Of a stretch of 13,158 nucleotides of DNA, positions 1 to 9,170 are shown in pieces. The stretch is taken from assembly GCA_002430125.1 (NCBI GenBank), contig DJBQ01000114.1:16889-30046 (forward strand). The letters are read 5' to 3'. The notes below the pieces were generated by a model, which worked only from the letters and a program-made list of their open reading frames with translations, made no database searches and was not told the origin of the DNA. Every line of letters starts with the position of its first letter. Position 1 is the stretch's first letter. The DNA comes from Rhodobacterales bacterium UBA5972. Its GTDB lineage: Bacteria > Pseudomonadota > Alphaproteobacteria > Rhodobacterales > Rhodobacteraceae. A program made the position numbers and the translations under genes.

Positions 1-132
1 AATGATGCGTTTTAGGGGATTTGATACAGTGTTGTTGCTATTGTGCCGGAAATCATCAATGAACCCTAGGCAAGGGCGGACAGGACCTGCACCCCCAAGC
101 GACCCCGAAAAAGGTCCCGGCGAAAACCCATT

Positions 133-3100
133 GTGATGACCGAAACCACACATAAAAAACCCAAAAAATTTCGCAGAATCAAATGGGTTATTTGGATTTT
201 CCTGTTTCTTGCGGTTTTGCTGGCCATTCCGGCGGTTTTGGCAGTTCGATCTGGGATATCCGCACCTGTTTGGGTCAACACCCAGGTCGAGCAACGGTTG
301 AATGCGGCTATTGAGCCGATGCAGATAAAAATTGGGTCGATCGATTTAAAGCTGGCGCCCGGCAGTTTAAGTCCGTCTTTGGCGTTCAGCAGCGTTCGTA
401 TTTTGGACGGTGATAAAAAATTACGGGCGATCTTACCCAAAGTTCAGGGGCGGGTTGACGGCTGGGAATTTTTGATGGGGCGAATTCGCCCGACCCGTTT
501 GGAAATCCACGCGGCCAGTTTACGCTTGTTGCGCGACGATGAAGGCCGGTTTGACATCAGTATCGGTGATGCTGGCTCAATCACCGGTCTGACGCAGGAT
601 GTGACCACATTTGAACAGCGCGTGACGGTCCCCGATATCGTCGCCAAATTCGAAAACTTCCTTGGAAAGCCGTTTTTACAAAAGCTTCAAAAGATCCAGG
701 CAGATGATATTTACGTGCGCCTTGACGATGCTTTGTCAAAGCGCAACTGGCAGTTCCGCCAAGGTGTTATGACGTTTGAGAATAACGAATCTGCCCTGTC
801 TGCCAACGTTACCTTTGAATTGCAAAACGCCGATGAACCAGTCGCCGGCGCGACGTTCACCTTCAGCAAGAACAAAGGTCAGCAGGCTGTGGACTTTTCC
901 ACGCGGTTTAAGGGCGTGAGGGCCAAAGACGTTGCCGATCAGGTGGCGGCCCTTGATTGGCTGCGCCTGCTTGATGCTCCGATTGATGGATCGGTGTCGT
1001 TAAGTGTTCAGCCGGATGGGTCATTCGGCGATTTGTTTGGTGTTCTTAATATTGGGGCCGGGCAATTGTTTGCGGCTGAAGATACTAGGCCAGTAAAATT
1101 TATCAGCGCCAAGGCCTATCTGACATACGAAAAAGATCTCGAAAAGCTGACGTTTAACCAGATTTCCATCGACACCGAAGCGGCGCGGATCGAAGCCGAG
1201 GGGCATGCGTATCTAAGTGACCGGATCGACCGCACAATTGGGGCGGTGATTGGACAGCTTAACTTTACGAAAGTGGTGGTAAACCCCGACGGGTTCTTTG
1301 AAACACCGCTGAATATCGATCTCGGGGCGGTCGATATGCGGGTGATGTTGAACCCGTTAAAGGTCGATATTGGTCAAATGGTGCTGGTTGATGGTGATAC
1401 AAGGTTTGTGATGCACGGCAATATTGCGGCTGACGAACACGGCTGGACCTCGGCCCTTGATATGACGGTAAACCGGGTGTCGTGGCAACAGGCGCTGCAG
1501 TTCTGGCCAGTAGAGTTTCGTAAGCTGACCCGCAACTGGATCGAAGAAAATATCATTGCGGGCAGTTTTTTGAATGTCGTCGGTGCGATGCGTGCGAAAA
1601 CCGGCGAAGAACCACGGTTCTCGTTGGGATTTGATATTGAAGACACTGACGTACGTTTCATGGCGTCGTTGCCGCCGATACAAAACGGATACGGATATGG
1701 CACGTTAACCGGACGGCAACTTGACATCGTGGTGCGTGAGGGAACCGTAGAAGCGCCGGTTGGTGGGGCGATAAATATTGCAGGCACGTCATTCACAATC
1801 CCTGATGTGACCATTCCGGAAGCCCCCGCCGAGGTTCGTTTGAAAACTGAAAGTTCTGTTACGGCAGTTTTGTCGCTGTTGGATTTACCGCCATTTGAAT
1901 TTTTGGCTAAGGCGGGTCGCTTGCCGAATATCGCGAACGGCAAAGCCAAAGTTGAGGGCACGATCGGGCTTCCTTTGGCAAAAGACCTGACTTTCGATCA
2001 GGTTACTTTTACCTTGAACGGTCAACTGAGTGATCTTTCGTCTGATAAAATCGTCAAAGACAAGGTTATGACTGCTCGTGAAATGTCGGTGTTTGTGGAT
2101 GATGCCGGGTTGACCATTTCCGGTGATGCACGGTTGGGGCAGTTGCCGATCACTGGCAGTTGGCAGCAAAAATTCGGACCAGAATATAAGGGTATTAACC
2201 GCATCGAAGGGCAGGTTGAAATCTCGCAGGCCTTTTTGAAGGAATTTGGAATCGTCTTGCCCGAAGGATCGGTCAGCGGTGTTGGGTCGGGCGTTATGAC
2301 CATTGATATGGCCCCTGGAAAAGCCCCCGAGTTTCGACTGATATCAGACCTTAACCGCGTTGGGTTGCGGCTTGATGCGTTGGGATTTGTCAAACCGAAG
2401 AACGTAACAGCCCGGTTGGAAGTGACGGGGCGATTTGATGTGCCTCTGGCGATCGACAAAATATCGCTTAAAACCAAAGGAATGGAGATCGTCGGCAGTG
2501 CCGAAATGAACAAGGATGGCAGCTTGAGTGTTCTTCGGCTGACGCAGGCGGACATTGGTGGTTGGCTGAAAACCGGCGTTGAAATCCGCACCGGTGCAAA
2601 TGGTGGCACCGACTTTACTCTTACGAGTGGCGAGCTTGACCTTCGGCGCAGTAGTTTTGGCAATACCGGCACCAAGGGGGTGGACAACAAAATCCACCTT
2701 GATCTGGCGAAAGTCATTTTAAGCGACGTAATCGCGCTGCACAATGTAAGGGGCGAGCTTGACACGTTGGACGGGCTTAGCGGCACGTTCACAGCACAGG
2801 TTAACGGTGGGGCAGAGGTTAAGGGCGTCATGGCCTCGCAGGCGGCAGGCACAGCAGTTCGGTTCACATCCAGTGACGCCGGTGCTGTTTTCCGGTCTTC
2901 GGGGCTGTTTCAATCCGCTGTTGGCGGCGATTTTAGTTTGATCCTTGCGCCAACGGCTGTCGCGGGCGAGTATCTGGGGCAAATGAACGCCAAACGGATC
3001 AGAGTACGCAATGCCTCGGCACTGGCCGAGCTGTTATCGGCAATTAGTGTGGTGGGATTGCTCGAACAACTCGGCGGCGTGGGAATTGCCTTCAACAGTG

Positions 3101-3447
3101 TCGATGCACGATTCAAATTAAGCTCGAAGGGCGTTTTCTTGACGGAATCAAGTGCAGTCGGCGCGTCCCTGGGTATCACGATGCAGGGCGCTTACAATTT
3201 TTCCGGCGCCACGATGGATATGCGCGGCGTTGTCACTCCAATTTACATGTTGAATGGCTTACTGGAGCAGACCAAGATTTTTGGTGGCTTGTTTGGCAAG
3301 CAAAAAGGCGAAGGCTTGTTTGGCTTTAATTATACTTTGAAAGGGGCGGCGGATGACCCGAGAGTTTCGGTAAATCCTCTTTCGATCCTGACACCGGGCC
3401 TTTTCCGCGAGATTTTCAAGCAACCGCTGCCGGAAGTATCGCAGTGA
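133..3447 (+). CDS. AsmA/YhdP-like membrane-anchored protein
   Basis: Large protein of 1104 residues with one N-terminal membrane helix (about residues 18-38, after a Lys/Arg-rich stretch), so most of the chain should lie in the periplasm. The body is long, beta-rich and low in Cys. The last 170 residues or so resemble the AsmA-like C-terminal region of YhdP-type proteins: a stretch of the type [20 protein letters not shown], a segment like [12 protein letters not shown], then a glycine-rich GLFG motif and a [10 protein letters not shown] ending. Members of this superfamily (AsmA, TamB, YhdP) are thought to form hydrophobic grooves that carry phospholipid between the inner and outer membranes; that role here is inferred from family. 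The start is uncertain: GTG at 133 and ATG at 136 are adjacent and neither has a good Shine-Dalgarno sequence, the nearest purine run (about 109-114) being too far away. The stop overlaps the start of queA, suggesting translational coupling. Nothing recognisable is seen in bases 1-132. Confidence 0.85.
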   Translation: MMTETTHKKPKKFRRIKWVIWIFLFLAVLLAIPAVLAVRSGISAPVWVNTQVEQRLNAAIEPMQIKIGSIDLKLAPGSLSPSLAFSSVRILDGDKKLRAILPKVQGRVDGWEFLMGRIRPTRLEIHAASLRLLRDDEGRFDISIGDAGSITGLTQDVTTFEQRVTVPDIVAKFENFLGKPFLQKLQKIQADDIYVRLDDALSKRNWQFRQGVMTFENNESALSANVTFELQNADEPVAGATFTFSKNKGQQAVDFSTRFKGVRAKDVADQVAALDWLRLLDAPIDGSVSLSVQPDGSFGDLFGVLNIGAGQLFAAEDTRPVKFISAKAYLTYEKDLEKLTFNQISIDTEAARIEAEGHAYLSDRIDRTIGAVIGQLNFTKVVVNPDGFFETPLNIDLGAVDMRVMLNPLKVDIGQMVLVDGDTRFVMHGNIAADEHGWTSALDMTVNRVSWQQALQFWPVEFRKLTRNWIEENIIAGSFLNVVGAMRAKTGEEPRFSLGFDIEDTDVRFMASLPPIQNGYGYGTLTGRQLDIVVREGTVEAPVGGAINIAGTSFTIPDVTIPEAPAEVRLKTESSVTAVLSLLDLPPFEFLAKAGRLPNIANGKAKVEGTIGLPLAKDLTFDQVTFTLNGQLSDLSSDKIVKDKVMTAREMSVFVDDAGLTISGDARLGQLPITGSWQQKFGPEYKGINRIEGQVEISQAFLKEFGIVLPEGSVSGVGSGVMTIDMAPGKAPEFRLISDLNRVGLRLDALGFVKPKNVTARLEVTGRFDVPLAIDKISLKTKGMEIVGSAEMNKDGSLSVLRLTQADIGGWLKTGVEIRTGANGGTDFTLTSGELDLRRSSFGNTGTKGVDNKIHLDLAKVILSDVIALHNVRGELDTLDGLSGTFTAQVNGGAEVKGVMASQAAGTAVRFTSSDAGAVFRSSGLFQSAVGGDFSLILAPTAVAGEYLGQMNAKRIRVRNASALAELLSAISVVGLLEQLGGVGIAFNSVDARFKLSSKGVFLTESSAVGASLGITMQGAYNFSGATMDMRGVVTPIYMLNGLLEQTKIFGGLFGKQKGEGLFGFNYTLKGAADDPRVSVNPLSILTPGLFREIFKQPLPEVSQ

Positions 3448-4523
3448 AGCTGTCGGAATTTGATTTCGATCTGCCTGACACGCTGATCGCCACCCGACCG
3501 GCCCATCCTCGTGGGGCGGGTCGGTTGCTGTTGGCAGACGCGCACGGTGATCATGACAGGCAGGTCGCCGATTTGCCGGATATCCTCAGGCCGGGTGACC
3601 GGTTGATCCTGAATAATACCAAGGTCATCCCGGCGCGACTGTTTGGTCAACGGATGCGCATCAGCGATCAGGGTGAAACGCATGCAAATGTCGAAGTGAC
3701 TTTGCTGGCCCCCACCCAAACCGGCGATTGGCGCGCCTTGGCGAAACCCGGTAAACGATTGAAGGTGGGCGAAACAGTTACCTTCAGCCCGACACTGAAG
3801 GCCGAGGTTATGGGCAAGCCTGACGGTGAAGTGGTGTTAAGGTTCAACCTTACGGGGGCAAAATTTGATACCGCACTTGAGGCGGCTGGAATGATGCCTT
3901 TGCCACCTTACATCGCTGCGTTGCGGCCAGTGGATAGGCAGGATCACCAAGATTACCAGACGGTTTTCGCTGAACAGCGTGGCGCTGTGGCGGCGCCGAC
4001 GGCCTCGTTGCATTTTGATGCCGGGTTATTGGGCCGGCTTGCTGAACGCGGGGTCGAAACCACCAAAGTTACTTTGCATGTCGGCGCGGGAACATTCCTG
4101 CCGGTTAAGGTTGACGATGTGTCCGACCATAAGATGCATGCGGAATGGGGCGAGGTGACGAAAGATGCCGCTGATCAGATCAACCTAACACGCGCAGCAG
4201 GTGGGCGGATTATTGCGGTTGGCACCACGGCGCTGCGGTTGATCGAGTCAGCGACTGGCAGTGATGGCGTGATCCGGCCCTTTCAAGGCGACACGTCAAT
4301 CTTCATCACGCCGGGCTATCAGTTTCGCATAACCGACGGGTTGATGACAAATTTCCATTTGCCAAAATCGACCTTGTTGATGCTGGTTTCGGCCCTTATG
4401 GGGCAGGCACGAATACGCAAAATTTATCAGCATGCGATCCACCATGGATATCGGTTTTTCTCCTATGGCGATAGTTCACTTTTGTTGCCGGGTGAACAAA
4501 CCAACGGTGATCAGTCGCTGTAG
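3444..4523 (+). CDS. queA: S-adenosylmethionine:tRNA ribosyltransferase-isomerase QueA
   Basis: Cytoplasmic enzyme that moves the ribose part of S-adenosylmethionine onto 7-aminomethyl-7-deazaguanine in tRNA, giving epoxyqueuosine, the next-to-last step of queuosine synthesis. Its 359 residues fit the usual family length of about 340-360. Family motifs are visible throughout: N-terminal LSEFDFDLP and LIATRPA (residues 3-20), [15 protein letters not shown] (54-68), MPLPPYI (151-157), the DYQTVFA and [12 protein letters not shown] block (170-191), [10 protein letters not shown] (212-221), then [17 protein letters not shown] and a [16 protein letters not shown] block near the C terminus. The start is GTG at 3444, overlapping the TGA of the upstream AsmA-like gene (GTGA), which implies coupled translation. 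The frequent partner tgt is not next to it; a transporter gene follows instead. Confidence 0.96.
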   Translation: MKLSEFDFDLPDTLIATRPAHPRGAGRLLLADAHGDHDRQVADLPDILRPGDRLILNNTKVIPARLFGQRMRISDQGETHANVEVTLLAPTQTGDWRALAKPGKRLKVGETVTFSPTLKAEVMGKPDGEVVLRFNLTGAKFDTALEAAGMMPLPPYIAALRPVDRQDHQDYQTVFAEQRGAVAAPTASLHFDAGLLGRLAERGVETTKVTLHVGAGTFLPVKVDDVSDHKMHAEWGEVTKDAADQINLTRAAGGRIIAVGTTALRLIESATGSDGVIRPFQGDTSIFITPGYQFRITDGLMTNFHLPKSTLLMLVSALMGQARIRKIYQHAIHHGYRFFSYGDSSLLLPGEQTNGDQSL

Positions 4524-4530
4524 AACAAGT

Positions 4531-4575
4531 GCAATTGCCGCTTTTGCGGATAGTTCGGACAAAATGGCAATTTGC
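4531..4575 (+). repeat. Imperfect inverted repeat between queA and MFS gene
   Basis: GCAATTGCC at 4531-4539 is nearly complementary to GGCAATTTGC at 4566-4575 (one bulged base). A small CCGC-TTTT-GCGG hairpin (4538-4549) sits inside and competes with the outer stem. No T-run follows, so an intrinsic terminator is not supported. It could be a weak attenuator, an mRNA-processing element or chance. Confidence 0.3.
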
Positions 4576-4592
4576 AAAGCAAGGGACAGGTT

Positions 4593-5861
4593 ATGATTGG
4601 TGTTCTGCGAAATTCCTGGCCGCTTTTGCTGGGAATGTTGTTTTTGATGTTGGGGAACGGCCTGCAGGGCACTTTGCTTGGGGTGCGCGGTAATGCCGAA
4701 GGGTTCAGTACCACGTCAATGTCAATCGTGATGTCCGCCTATTTTGTCGGCTTTTTGGGCGGGTCGCGCATGGCGCCGCATCTGATCCGCCGGGTTGGGC
4801 ATGTGCGGGTTTTTGCTGCTTTGGGGTCCTTTATTTCGGCGATCCTGATCCTTTACGCTGCTCTGCCGGACGTCATCGCCTGGGCATTGATGCGGGTTAT
4901 GATCGGGTTTTGCTTTTCCGGCGTTTATGTGGTCGCAGAAAGCTGGCTGAACGACACGGCCACCAATGAAAACCGCGGCAAGACCATGTCGATTTATCTG
5001 ATCGTGCAAATGATCGGGATTGTAACGGCGCAGGGTCTTCTGAACGTGGCCGATCCTTTGGGTTATAACCTGTTCGTGATATCTTCTGTGCTGGTTTCGG
5101 TCTCGTTTGCGCCAATTCTGCTCTCGGCTAATCCGGCCCCTGTTTTCCACACAACCAAACCGATGACCTTGCGCACGTTGTTCCAAACGTCGCCTTTAGG
5201 GTTTGTAGGCGCCTTCCTGCTGGGATCGGTTTTTTCGGCGCTGTTTGGCATGTCGGCAATTTTCGGAGCGCAGATTGATCTGAGCCTGCGCGATATTTCG
5301 ATCTTTATCGCCACGATTTATACGGGTGGTATGTTACTGCAATATCCGATTGGCTGGGTGTCCGATCGCATGGACCGGCGTACCTTGATCATGGCTTTGA
5401 ACCTGATCGGCGCGCTGATGATGTTGGCCGGTCTGGTGTTTGAGGGGGGGTTTTATTGGCTTCTGACGCTGGCTTTTGTCGTCGGCGGCATTTCAAACCC
5501 GCTTTATTCGCTTTATATCGCCTATACCAACGACTTTCTTGAGGTCGAGGATATGGCCGCTGCTTCGGGTGGATTGATATTTGTGAATGGCATTGGAGCG
5601 ATTCTTGGCCCTGTCATACTGGGCTGGATGATGGATCGCTGGGGTCCATACAGTTTCTTCGGATTTCTTGCGGTCATGTTGGGGGTCGCAGCCATCTATG
5701 CGACCTATCGGATGACCCGTCGCGCTGCCCCACCAAGCAGCGAATCTTCCAGTTTTGCGGCAATGTCACCCAGTTCAAGCCCAGTTGCGATAGAAGTGGC
5801 ACAAAGTGCCGCGCATGACATTGACAATGCGGGCAAAGCGCAACAGTCTCCTCACTATTAA
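4593..5861 (+). CDS. YcaD-like major facilitator superfamily transporter
   Basis: Inner-membrane transporter of about 422 residues whose hydrophobicity pattern fits 12 helices. The N-terminal half has SAYFVGFLGG followed by a loop ending RRVGHVRVFA (48-74). This and the later YPIGWVSDRMDRRTLI (251-266) correspond to MFS motif A, the gating loop between helices 2-3 and 8-9. ESWLND (116-121), NENRGKTMSIY (125-135) and PLYSLYIAYTND (303-314) are typical of the YcaD-like subgroup. The substrate cannot be told from sequence. The hydrophilic Ser/Ala-rich tail (about 380-422) is probably cytoplasmic. ATG at 4593 is preferred over the in-frame TTG at 4572 because a Shine-Dalgarno-like AAGGGACAGG lies just upstream at 4581-4590. 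The queA stop is about 70 bases upstream, so the two may be cotranscribed. Confidence 0.85.
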   Translation: MIGVLRNSWPLLLGMLFLMLGNGLQGTLLGVRGNAEGFSTTSMSIVMSAYFVGFLGGSRMAPHLIRRVGHVRVFAALGSFISAILILYAALPDVIAWALMRVMIGFCFSGVYVVAESWLNDTATNENRGKTMSIYLIVQMIGIVTAQGLLNVADPLGYNLFVISSVLVSVSFAPILLSANPAPVFHTTKPMTLRTLFQTSPLGFVGAFLLGSVFSALFGMSAIFGAQIDLSLRDISIFIATIYTGGMLLQYPIGWVSDRMDRRTLIMALNLIGALMMLAGLVFEGGFYWLLTLAFVVGGISNPLYSLYIAYTNDFLEVEDMAAASGGLIFVNGIGAILGPVILGWMMDRWGPYSFFGFLAVMLGVAAIYATYRMTRRAAPPSSESSSFAAMSPSSSPVAIEVAQSAAHDIDNAGKAQQSPHY

Positions 5862-5943
5862 CCTTGTGTTAAGATACGCCTTGAAAAAGACAAAGTCTTG
5901 CGCACTAGTTATCGCAGTAATGTGTCAAGTCACGGAGGGCAGA

Positions 5944-6519
5944 GTGACTAACCCAACGGAAATTCTCGAGTTTTGGCTTAACGATGTGGGCGTCGTGGGG
6001 TGGTACAACAGTTCCGAACAGCTGGACGCAACCATCCAGGAACGCTTTAGCGAAACTTGGGAAAAGGCAAGTGCTGGTGAATGCAATGACTGGGCCCGCA
6101 ATTCAGAAGGCGCATTGGCGCTGATTATTGTTCTGGACCAATTCCCCAGAAATATGTTCCGCGGCAGCGAACGCGCGTTCAGCACAGACCGCAAGGCCTT
6201 GTGCATTTCGAACAAAACCATCGAACTTGGCTATGATATGCGCGTACCCGAACCGCAACGACAATTCTTTTATATGCCGATGATGCATTCCGAAAGCCTG
6301 AGTGTTCAGGAACGTTGCGTGCGCTTGATGGCCACGCGATTGCCGGAAACCGGTGCTGGCAATCTGATACATGCACGAGTTCACCGCGAGGTGATCCGTC
6401 AGTTCGGCCGGTTCCCCTATCGCAACGAAGCACTGCACCGAACACCAACCGTACTTGAACTGGCCTACCTCAACAATGGCGGCTATGGCGAGACGATGCG
6501 CAAGGTTCAGGCGGCCTGA
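5944..6519 (+). CDS. DUF924 family protein
   Basis: Cytoplasmic alpha-helical protein of about 191 residues, the usual size for DUF924, a family of unknown biochemical function with a TPR-like fold. Family signatures are clear: an N-terminal ILEFWL (7-12), LDQFPRNMFRG (64-74) followed by AFSTDRKAL, then RQFFYMPMMHSE (106-117) and HREVIRQFGRFPYRN (147-161). The open frame extends upstream to 5806, inside the transporter gene. GTG at 5944 is chosen because GGAGGG at 5934-5939 is placed to serve it and because the DUF924 homology begins right after. An in-frame ATG at 5920 is an alternative but would put that ribosome-binding sequence inside the gene. No signal peptide or membrane helix is present in this shorter form. 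Confidence 0.85.
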   Translation: MTNPTEILEFWLNDVGVVGWYNSSEQLDATIQERFSETWEKASAGECNDWARNSEGALALIIVLDQFPRNMFRGSERAFSTDRKALCISNKTIELGYDMRVPEPQRQFFYMPMMHSESLSVQERCVRLMATRLPETGAGNLIHARVHREVIRQFGRFPYRNEALHRTPTVLELAYLNNGGYGETMRKVQAA

Positions 6520-6645
6520 TTCGACTGCGGATTGCAGGCTGTCGCTATTAAATCATCTCGTACTTTGCGTGGCTGACTTGATTTTGGGTGTATCCGTGTC
6601 ATTCTGGACGAGTTTGCGCAAGATCGTTGCGTGACTGCCGGACAA

Positions 6646-6674
6646 TTGCCCCAGGATCAAATATAGTTTAATAT
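6646..6674 (+). promoter_or_regulatory. Possible sigma-70-type promoter for lpdA
   Basis: TTGCCC (6646-6651) and TAATAT (6669-6674) are spaced 17 bases apart, about 30 bases before the lpdA start. Each hexamer matches four of six consensus positions. A small inverted repeat TAGTT...AACTA (6664-6668 / 6677-6681) overlaps the -10. The rest of the 183-base gap after the DUF924 gene holds nothing else recognised. Confidence 0.35.
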
Positions 6675-6702
6675 CGAACTAAATTTACCCCCGGAGGACT
6701 GC

Positions 6703-8097
6703 ATGGCGGCGCAAACATTTGATATGATCGTAATTGGTGCCGGTCCCGGCGGCTATGTGGCGGCCATTCGCGCCGCCCAATTGGGCAAAAGGGTTGCCAT
6801 TGTCGAACGCGAACATCTGGGCGGTATCTGCCTGAATTGGGGCTGCATACCAACCAAAGCCTTGCTGCGGTCAGCCGAAGTTTTTCACCTGATGAGCCGC
6901 GCCAGTGATTTCGGGCTAACGGCGGACAAAATCGGCTTTGATCTGGCAGCCGTGGTCAAACGGTCACGCGGCGTCGCGGCTCAGTTATCCGGTGGCATTG
7001 GCCATTTGATGAAAAAGAACAAAGTTACCGTCGTGATGGGCACCGCCAGCTTCAAAGACAAATCCACTGTGAGCGTGAAAACTGCTAAGGTCGTCGAGGA
7101 ACTGACCGCCAAAGCCATCGTGATTGCCACCGGCGCGCGGGCGCGCGAACTGCCGGGGCTGGAGGCCGAAGGTGATCTGGTCTGGACCTATAAACACGCA
7201 CTTGATCCCAAGCGGATGCCGAAAAAACTGTTGGTAATCGGCTCGGGTGCGATCGGCATAGAATTCGCCAGTTTCTTCAACACACTGGGGGCTGACACCA
7301 CGGTGGTCGAGGTGATGGATCGGGTTCTGCCGGTCGAAGACGCCGAAATTTCAAAGTTCGCGAAAAAGCAGTTTGAAAAGCAGGGGATGAAAATTCGCGA
7401 AAAATCGACTGTTACCAAGCTTGACCGTGGCAAAGGTTCGGTGATCGCGCATATCGAACATGCCGGCAAGGTTGAGACCCATGAATTCGACACGGTGATT
7501 TCAGCGGTTGGCATTATCGGCAATACCGAAGGTCTGGGGCTGGAAAAGATCGGCGTCAAAGTGGATCGCACGCATATCGTGGTAGACGAGTTTTGTCGCA
7601 CCGGTGTGGAAGGCATCTTTGCGATTGGCGATATCGCGGGCGCCCCTTGGCTTGCTCACAAAGCCAGCCATGAAGGGGTTTGCGTGGCCGAGCTTGTGGC
7701 CGGATTACACCCGCATCCGGTGCGCCCCGAGGCGATTGCCGGTTGCACCTATTGCCACCCGCAGATCGCCAGCGTCGGCTATACCGAAGCCCGCGCCAAA
7801 GACCTTGGCTATGACATCAAAGTCGGGCGTTTTCCGTTTATCGGCAATGGCAAAGCCATCGCTTTGGGCGAACACGAAGGTATGATTAAGACCATATTTG
7901 ATGCAAAAACCGGCGAATTGCTGGGTGCACATATGGTGGGTGCCGAAGTCACCGAACTGATCCAGGGCTATGTGATCGGGCGGGCCTTGGAAACCACCGA
8001 AGTGGACCTGATGAACACCGTGTTCCCGCACCCGACCTTAAGTGAAATGATGCATGAAAGCGTGCTGGATGCGTATGGTCGTGTGATCCACATGTAA
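6703..8097 (+). CDS. lpdA: Dihydrolipoyl dehydrogenase (E3)
   Basis: FAD flavoenzyme that reoxidises dihydrolipoyl groups with NAD+ as the E3 part of 2-oxoacid dehydrogenase complexes and the glycine cleavage system. Its 464 residues are the normal length. Visible features in order: FAD-binding GAGPGG (12-17); redox-active disulfide C43/C48 in GGICLNWGCIPTK; a second dinucleotide fold GSGAIG (180-185) for NAD; the second FAD contact GIFAIGDIAG in the C-terminal third; and the catalytic His-Glu pair H443/E448 in HPTLSE at the dimer interface. All catalytic residues are intact. ATG at 6703 has a strong ribosome-binding site, GGAGGA, at 6693-6698. No E1 or E2 genes are in the window, so the partner complex cannot be stated. 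The gene appears to have its own promoter and is followed by a strong hairpin. Confidence 0.96.
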   Translation: MAAQTFDMIVIGAGPGGYVAAIRAAQLGKRVAIVEREHLGGICLNWGCIPTKALLRSAEVFHLMSRASDFGLTADKIGFDLAAVVKRSRGVAAQLSGGIGHLMKKNKVTVVMGTASFKDKSTVSVKTAKVVEELTAKAIVIATGARARELPGLEAEGDLVWTYKHALDPKRMPKKLLVIGSGAIGIEFASFFNTLGADTTVVEVMDRVLPVEDAEISKFAKKQFEKQGMKIREKSTVTKLDRGKGSVIAHIEHAGKVETHEFDTVISAVGIIGNTEGLGLEKIGVKVDRTHIVVDEFCRTGVEGIFAIGDIAGAPWLAHKASHEGVCVAELVAGLHPHPVRPEAIAGCTYCHPQIASVGYTEARAKDLGYDIKVGRFPFIGNGKAIALGEHEGMIKTIFDAKTGELLGAHMVGAEVTELIQGYVIGRALETTEVDLMNTVFPHPTLSEMMHESVLDAYGRVIHM

Positions 8098-8110
8098 AAC
8101 CGCGCTGTTT

Positions 8111-8151
8111 TGTCGGATGGTGGCGGGCAGTAACTGCCGCCATATCCGACA
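8111..8151 (+). other. Strong intergenic hairpin after lpdA
   Basis: The left arm 8111-8130 and right arm 8134-8151 pair over about 17 base pairs around a TAA loop. The segments are TGTCGGAT/ATCCGACA (8 bp), a GG/T internal loop, TGGC/GCCA (4 bp), one bulged G, and GGCAG/CTGCC (5 bp). It starts 14 bases after the lpdA stop and ends 18 bases before the next start codon. No T-run follows on either strand, so it is not a textbook intrinsic terminator. It may terminate weakly, protect the lpdA transcript from 3' exonucleases, or lower read-through into the small downstream gene. Confidence 0.6.
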
Positions 8152-8169
8152 CAAACACCGGAGTCTGAA

Positions 8170-8391
8170 ATGCGCAATCTGTTTGACAAAATTCCAATAT
8201 TTACGCTGGTCCTGATCTGCCTGACCCTTGGTTTGGCCCCCTTCACGCCGGAACCACACGTGTGGGAAAAGCTGAAAATGTTGGCCGTGGGTGGTTTGTC
8301 AAAACCGGTCGATATGTTTGATCTGGCAATGCACGGTCTGCCCTGGCTGTTGCTGGCGCTGAAACTGGCGCTTCCTGCCAAGAAAGCCTGA
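8170..8391 (+). CDS. Small two-helix membrane protein
   Basis: Protein of 73 residues with two hydrophobic segments (about 8-26 and 56-70) joined by a polar loop containing the phrase PFTPEPHVWEKLKML and then SKPVDMFDLAMHG. From memory, short proteins with this LAPFTPEPH...EKL...DxFDLxxHG pattern occur widely in Proteobacteria and are often labelled 'RND transporter' in databases. The protein is far too small to be an RND pump, so that label should not be trusted as a function. The start ATG has GGAG at 8160-8163 upstream. The gene follows lpdA across a strong hairpin and ends four bases from the stop codon of the convergent GntR gene. Function unknown. Confidence 0.75.
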   Translation: MRNLFDKIPIFTLVLICLTLGLAPFTPEPHVWEKLKMLAVGGLSKPVDMFDLAMHGLPWLLLALKLALPAKKA

Positions 8392-8395
8392 TCGC

Positions 8396-9139
8396 CTAAA
8401 CCGAAGCCTCTGGTTTGTTTCGCCGGCTTGCTGAAACGTCATGCGCCAACTGGATTGTATAGGCCGACAGGTCGACCAGTGATGCGTCGGCGACAGCTGG
8501 GTCGCGGGCTTCAATTGCATCGGCAATTGTTGTATGCATTTTGATGATCTGTGCCCGGTCGCGGGCGGTAAAGGTGATCATGTTCATCAGGGGTTGCATG
8601 GCTTCGACTGCACCGGCCAACTGATAGGACAGAACCGGATTTCCGGCACCGTCAACCAAGGCGCGGTGAAACGCGACGTCGCTATCGCAAAACCGTTCGT
8701 CAGACAGGCCCGGCTGGGATTGCCGGTGGATTTCCGCGCGCATGGTTGCCAGATGATCCGCATCGCGGCGTTCGGCGGACAGGGCAACACAGGCGCGTTC
8801 CAGTGCGTATCGCGCTTCGCAGGCGGTTTCAAAGCTGACTTCGTTCATTGAAAGCAACAAGGTCGAGGTGGTGATCTGCTGGCGATACGCCTCTTCAAAA
8901 CTGAGGCGGTTCACAAAGGCACCACCGGTTGCGCCGCGCAAGGTACGGATCAGGTTCTGCGCCGCCAGCCGTTTTAAGGCCTCACGCACTGTCGGGCGCG
9001 ACACCCTGAATTTCTCGCATAATTCCGCCTCGGACGGCAGGCGTTCGTCCACAGGCAGAGCGCCCGAGATGATCGAATCGCGGATTGCCGTGGCGATCTG
9101 CGTCGACAGTTCCCCCTTGGCTTTTAGGTTGGTATCCAC
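8396..9139 (-). CDS. FadR-subfamily GntR transcriptional regulator
   Basis: DNA-binding regulator of about 247 residues. It has an N-terminal winged helix-turn-helix (about residues 10-76), with the GntR signature LPSEAELCEKFRVSRPTVRE and a wing ending GATGGAFV, and a C-terminal all-helical FCD ligand-binding domain. In the FCD domain D154-x3-H158 and H202 match three of the usual four metal ligands. By spacing, the fourth His would fall near residue 224, where there is Leu. GTG at 9139 is preferred (GAAGGG at 9150-9155 lies upstream); the open frame runs up to 9253 but would cross the control region and add a tail not typical of the family. It is divergent from the DUF2182-DUF1326-dmdA-acuI genes and probably controls them and itself through the palindromes at 9171-9200. 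From memory, a GntR gene also sits next to dmdA in Ruegeria pomeroyi. The inducer is not visible from sequence; a DMSP breakdown product such as acrylate or an acyl-CoA is a guess. Confidence 0.9.
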   Translation of the reverse strand: MDTNLKAKGELSTQIATAIRDSIISGALPVDERLPSEAELCEKFRVSRPTVREALKRLAAQNLIRTLRGATGGAFVNRLSFEEAYRQQITTSTLLLSMNEVSFETACEARYALERACVALSAERRDADHLATMRAEIHRQSQPGLSDERFCDSDVAFHRALVDGAGNPVLSYQLAGAVEAMQPLMNMITFTARDRAQIIKMHTTIADAIEARDPAVADASLVDLSAYTIQLAHDVSASRRNKPEASV

Positions 9140-9170
9140 TTGATCGCCGCCCTTCAGTCGTAAGCATTTC

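Noticed and set aside
66..440. Minus-strand open frame of 124 codons over the start of the AsmA-like gene
   Set aside because: Lies opposite a clear coding region, has no recognisable domain, and its composition (Arg/Thr/Ser-rich) is that of an antisense shadow.
2022..2867. Minus-strand open frame of 281 codons inside the AsmA-like gene
   Set aside because: Long but wholly antisense to the AsmA-like gene; Ser/Pro/Arg-rich with no family motif and no ribosome-binding context.
5887..5899. AAGAC-AAA-GTCTT hairpin after the transporter gene, as a terminator
   Set aside because: The stem is only five pairs and no T-run follows.
5806..5943. N-terminal extension of the DUF924 open frame into the transporter gene
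   Set aside because: The extension overlaps the end of the transporter gene and carries no DUF924 similarity; GGAGGG at 5934-5939 points to the GTG at 5944.
8170..8391. Annotation of the 73-residue protein as an RND transporter
   Set aside because: RND pumps are about 1000 residues with 12 helices; this protein has two helices and no pump motif.
8398..8416. AAACC...GGTTT inverted repeat followed by GTTT near the convergent stops, as a terminator
   Set aside because: Only a 5-bp AT-rich stem with a 9-base loop and a poor T-run; it also lies within the GntR coding end.
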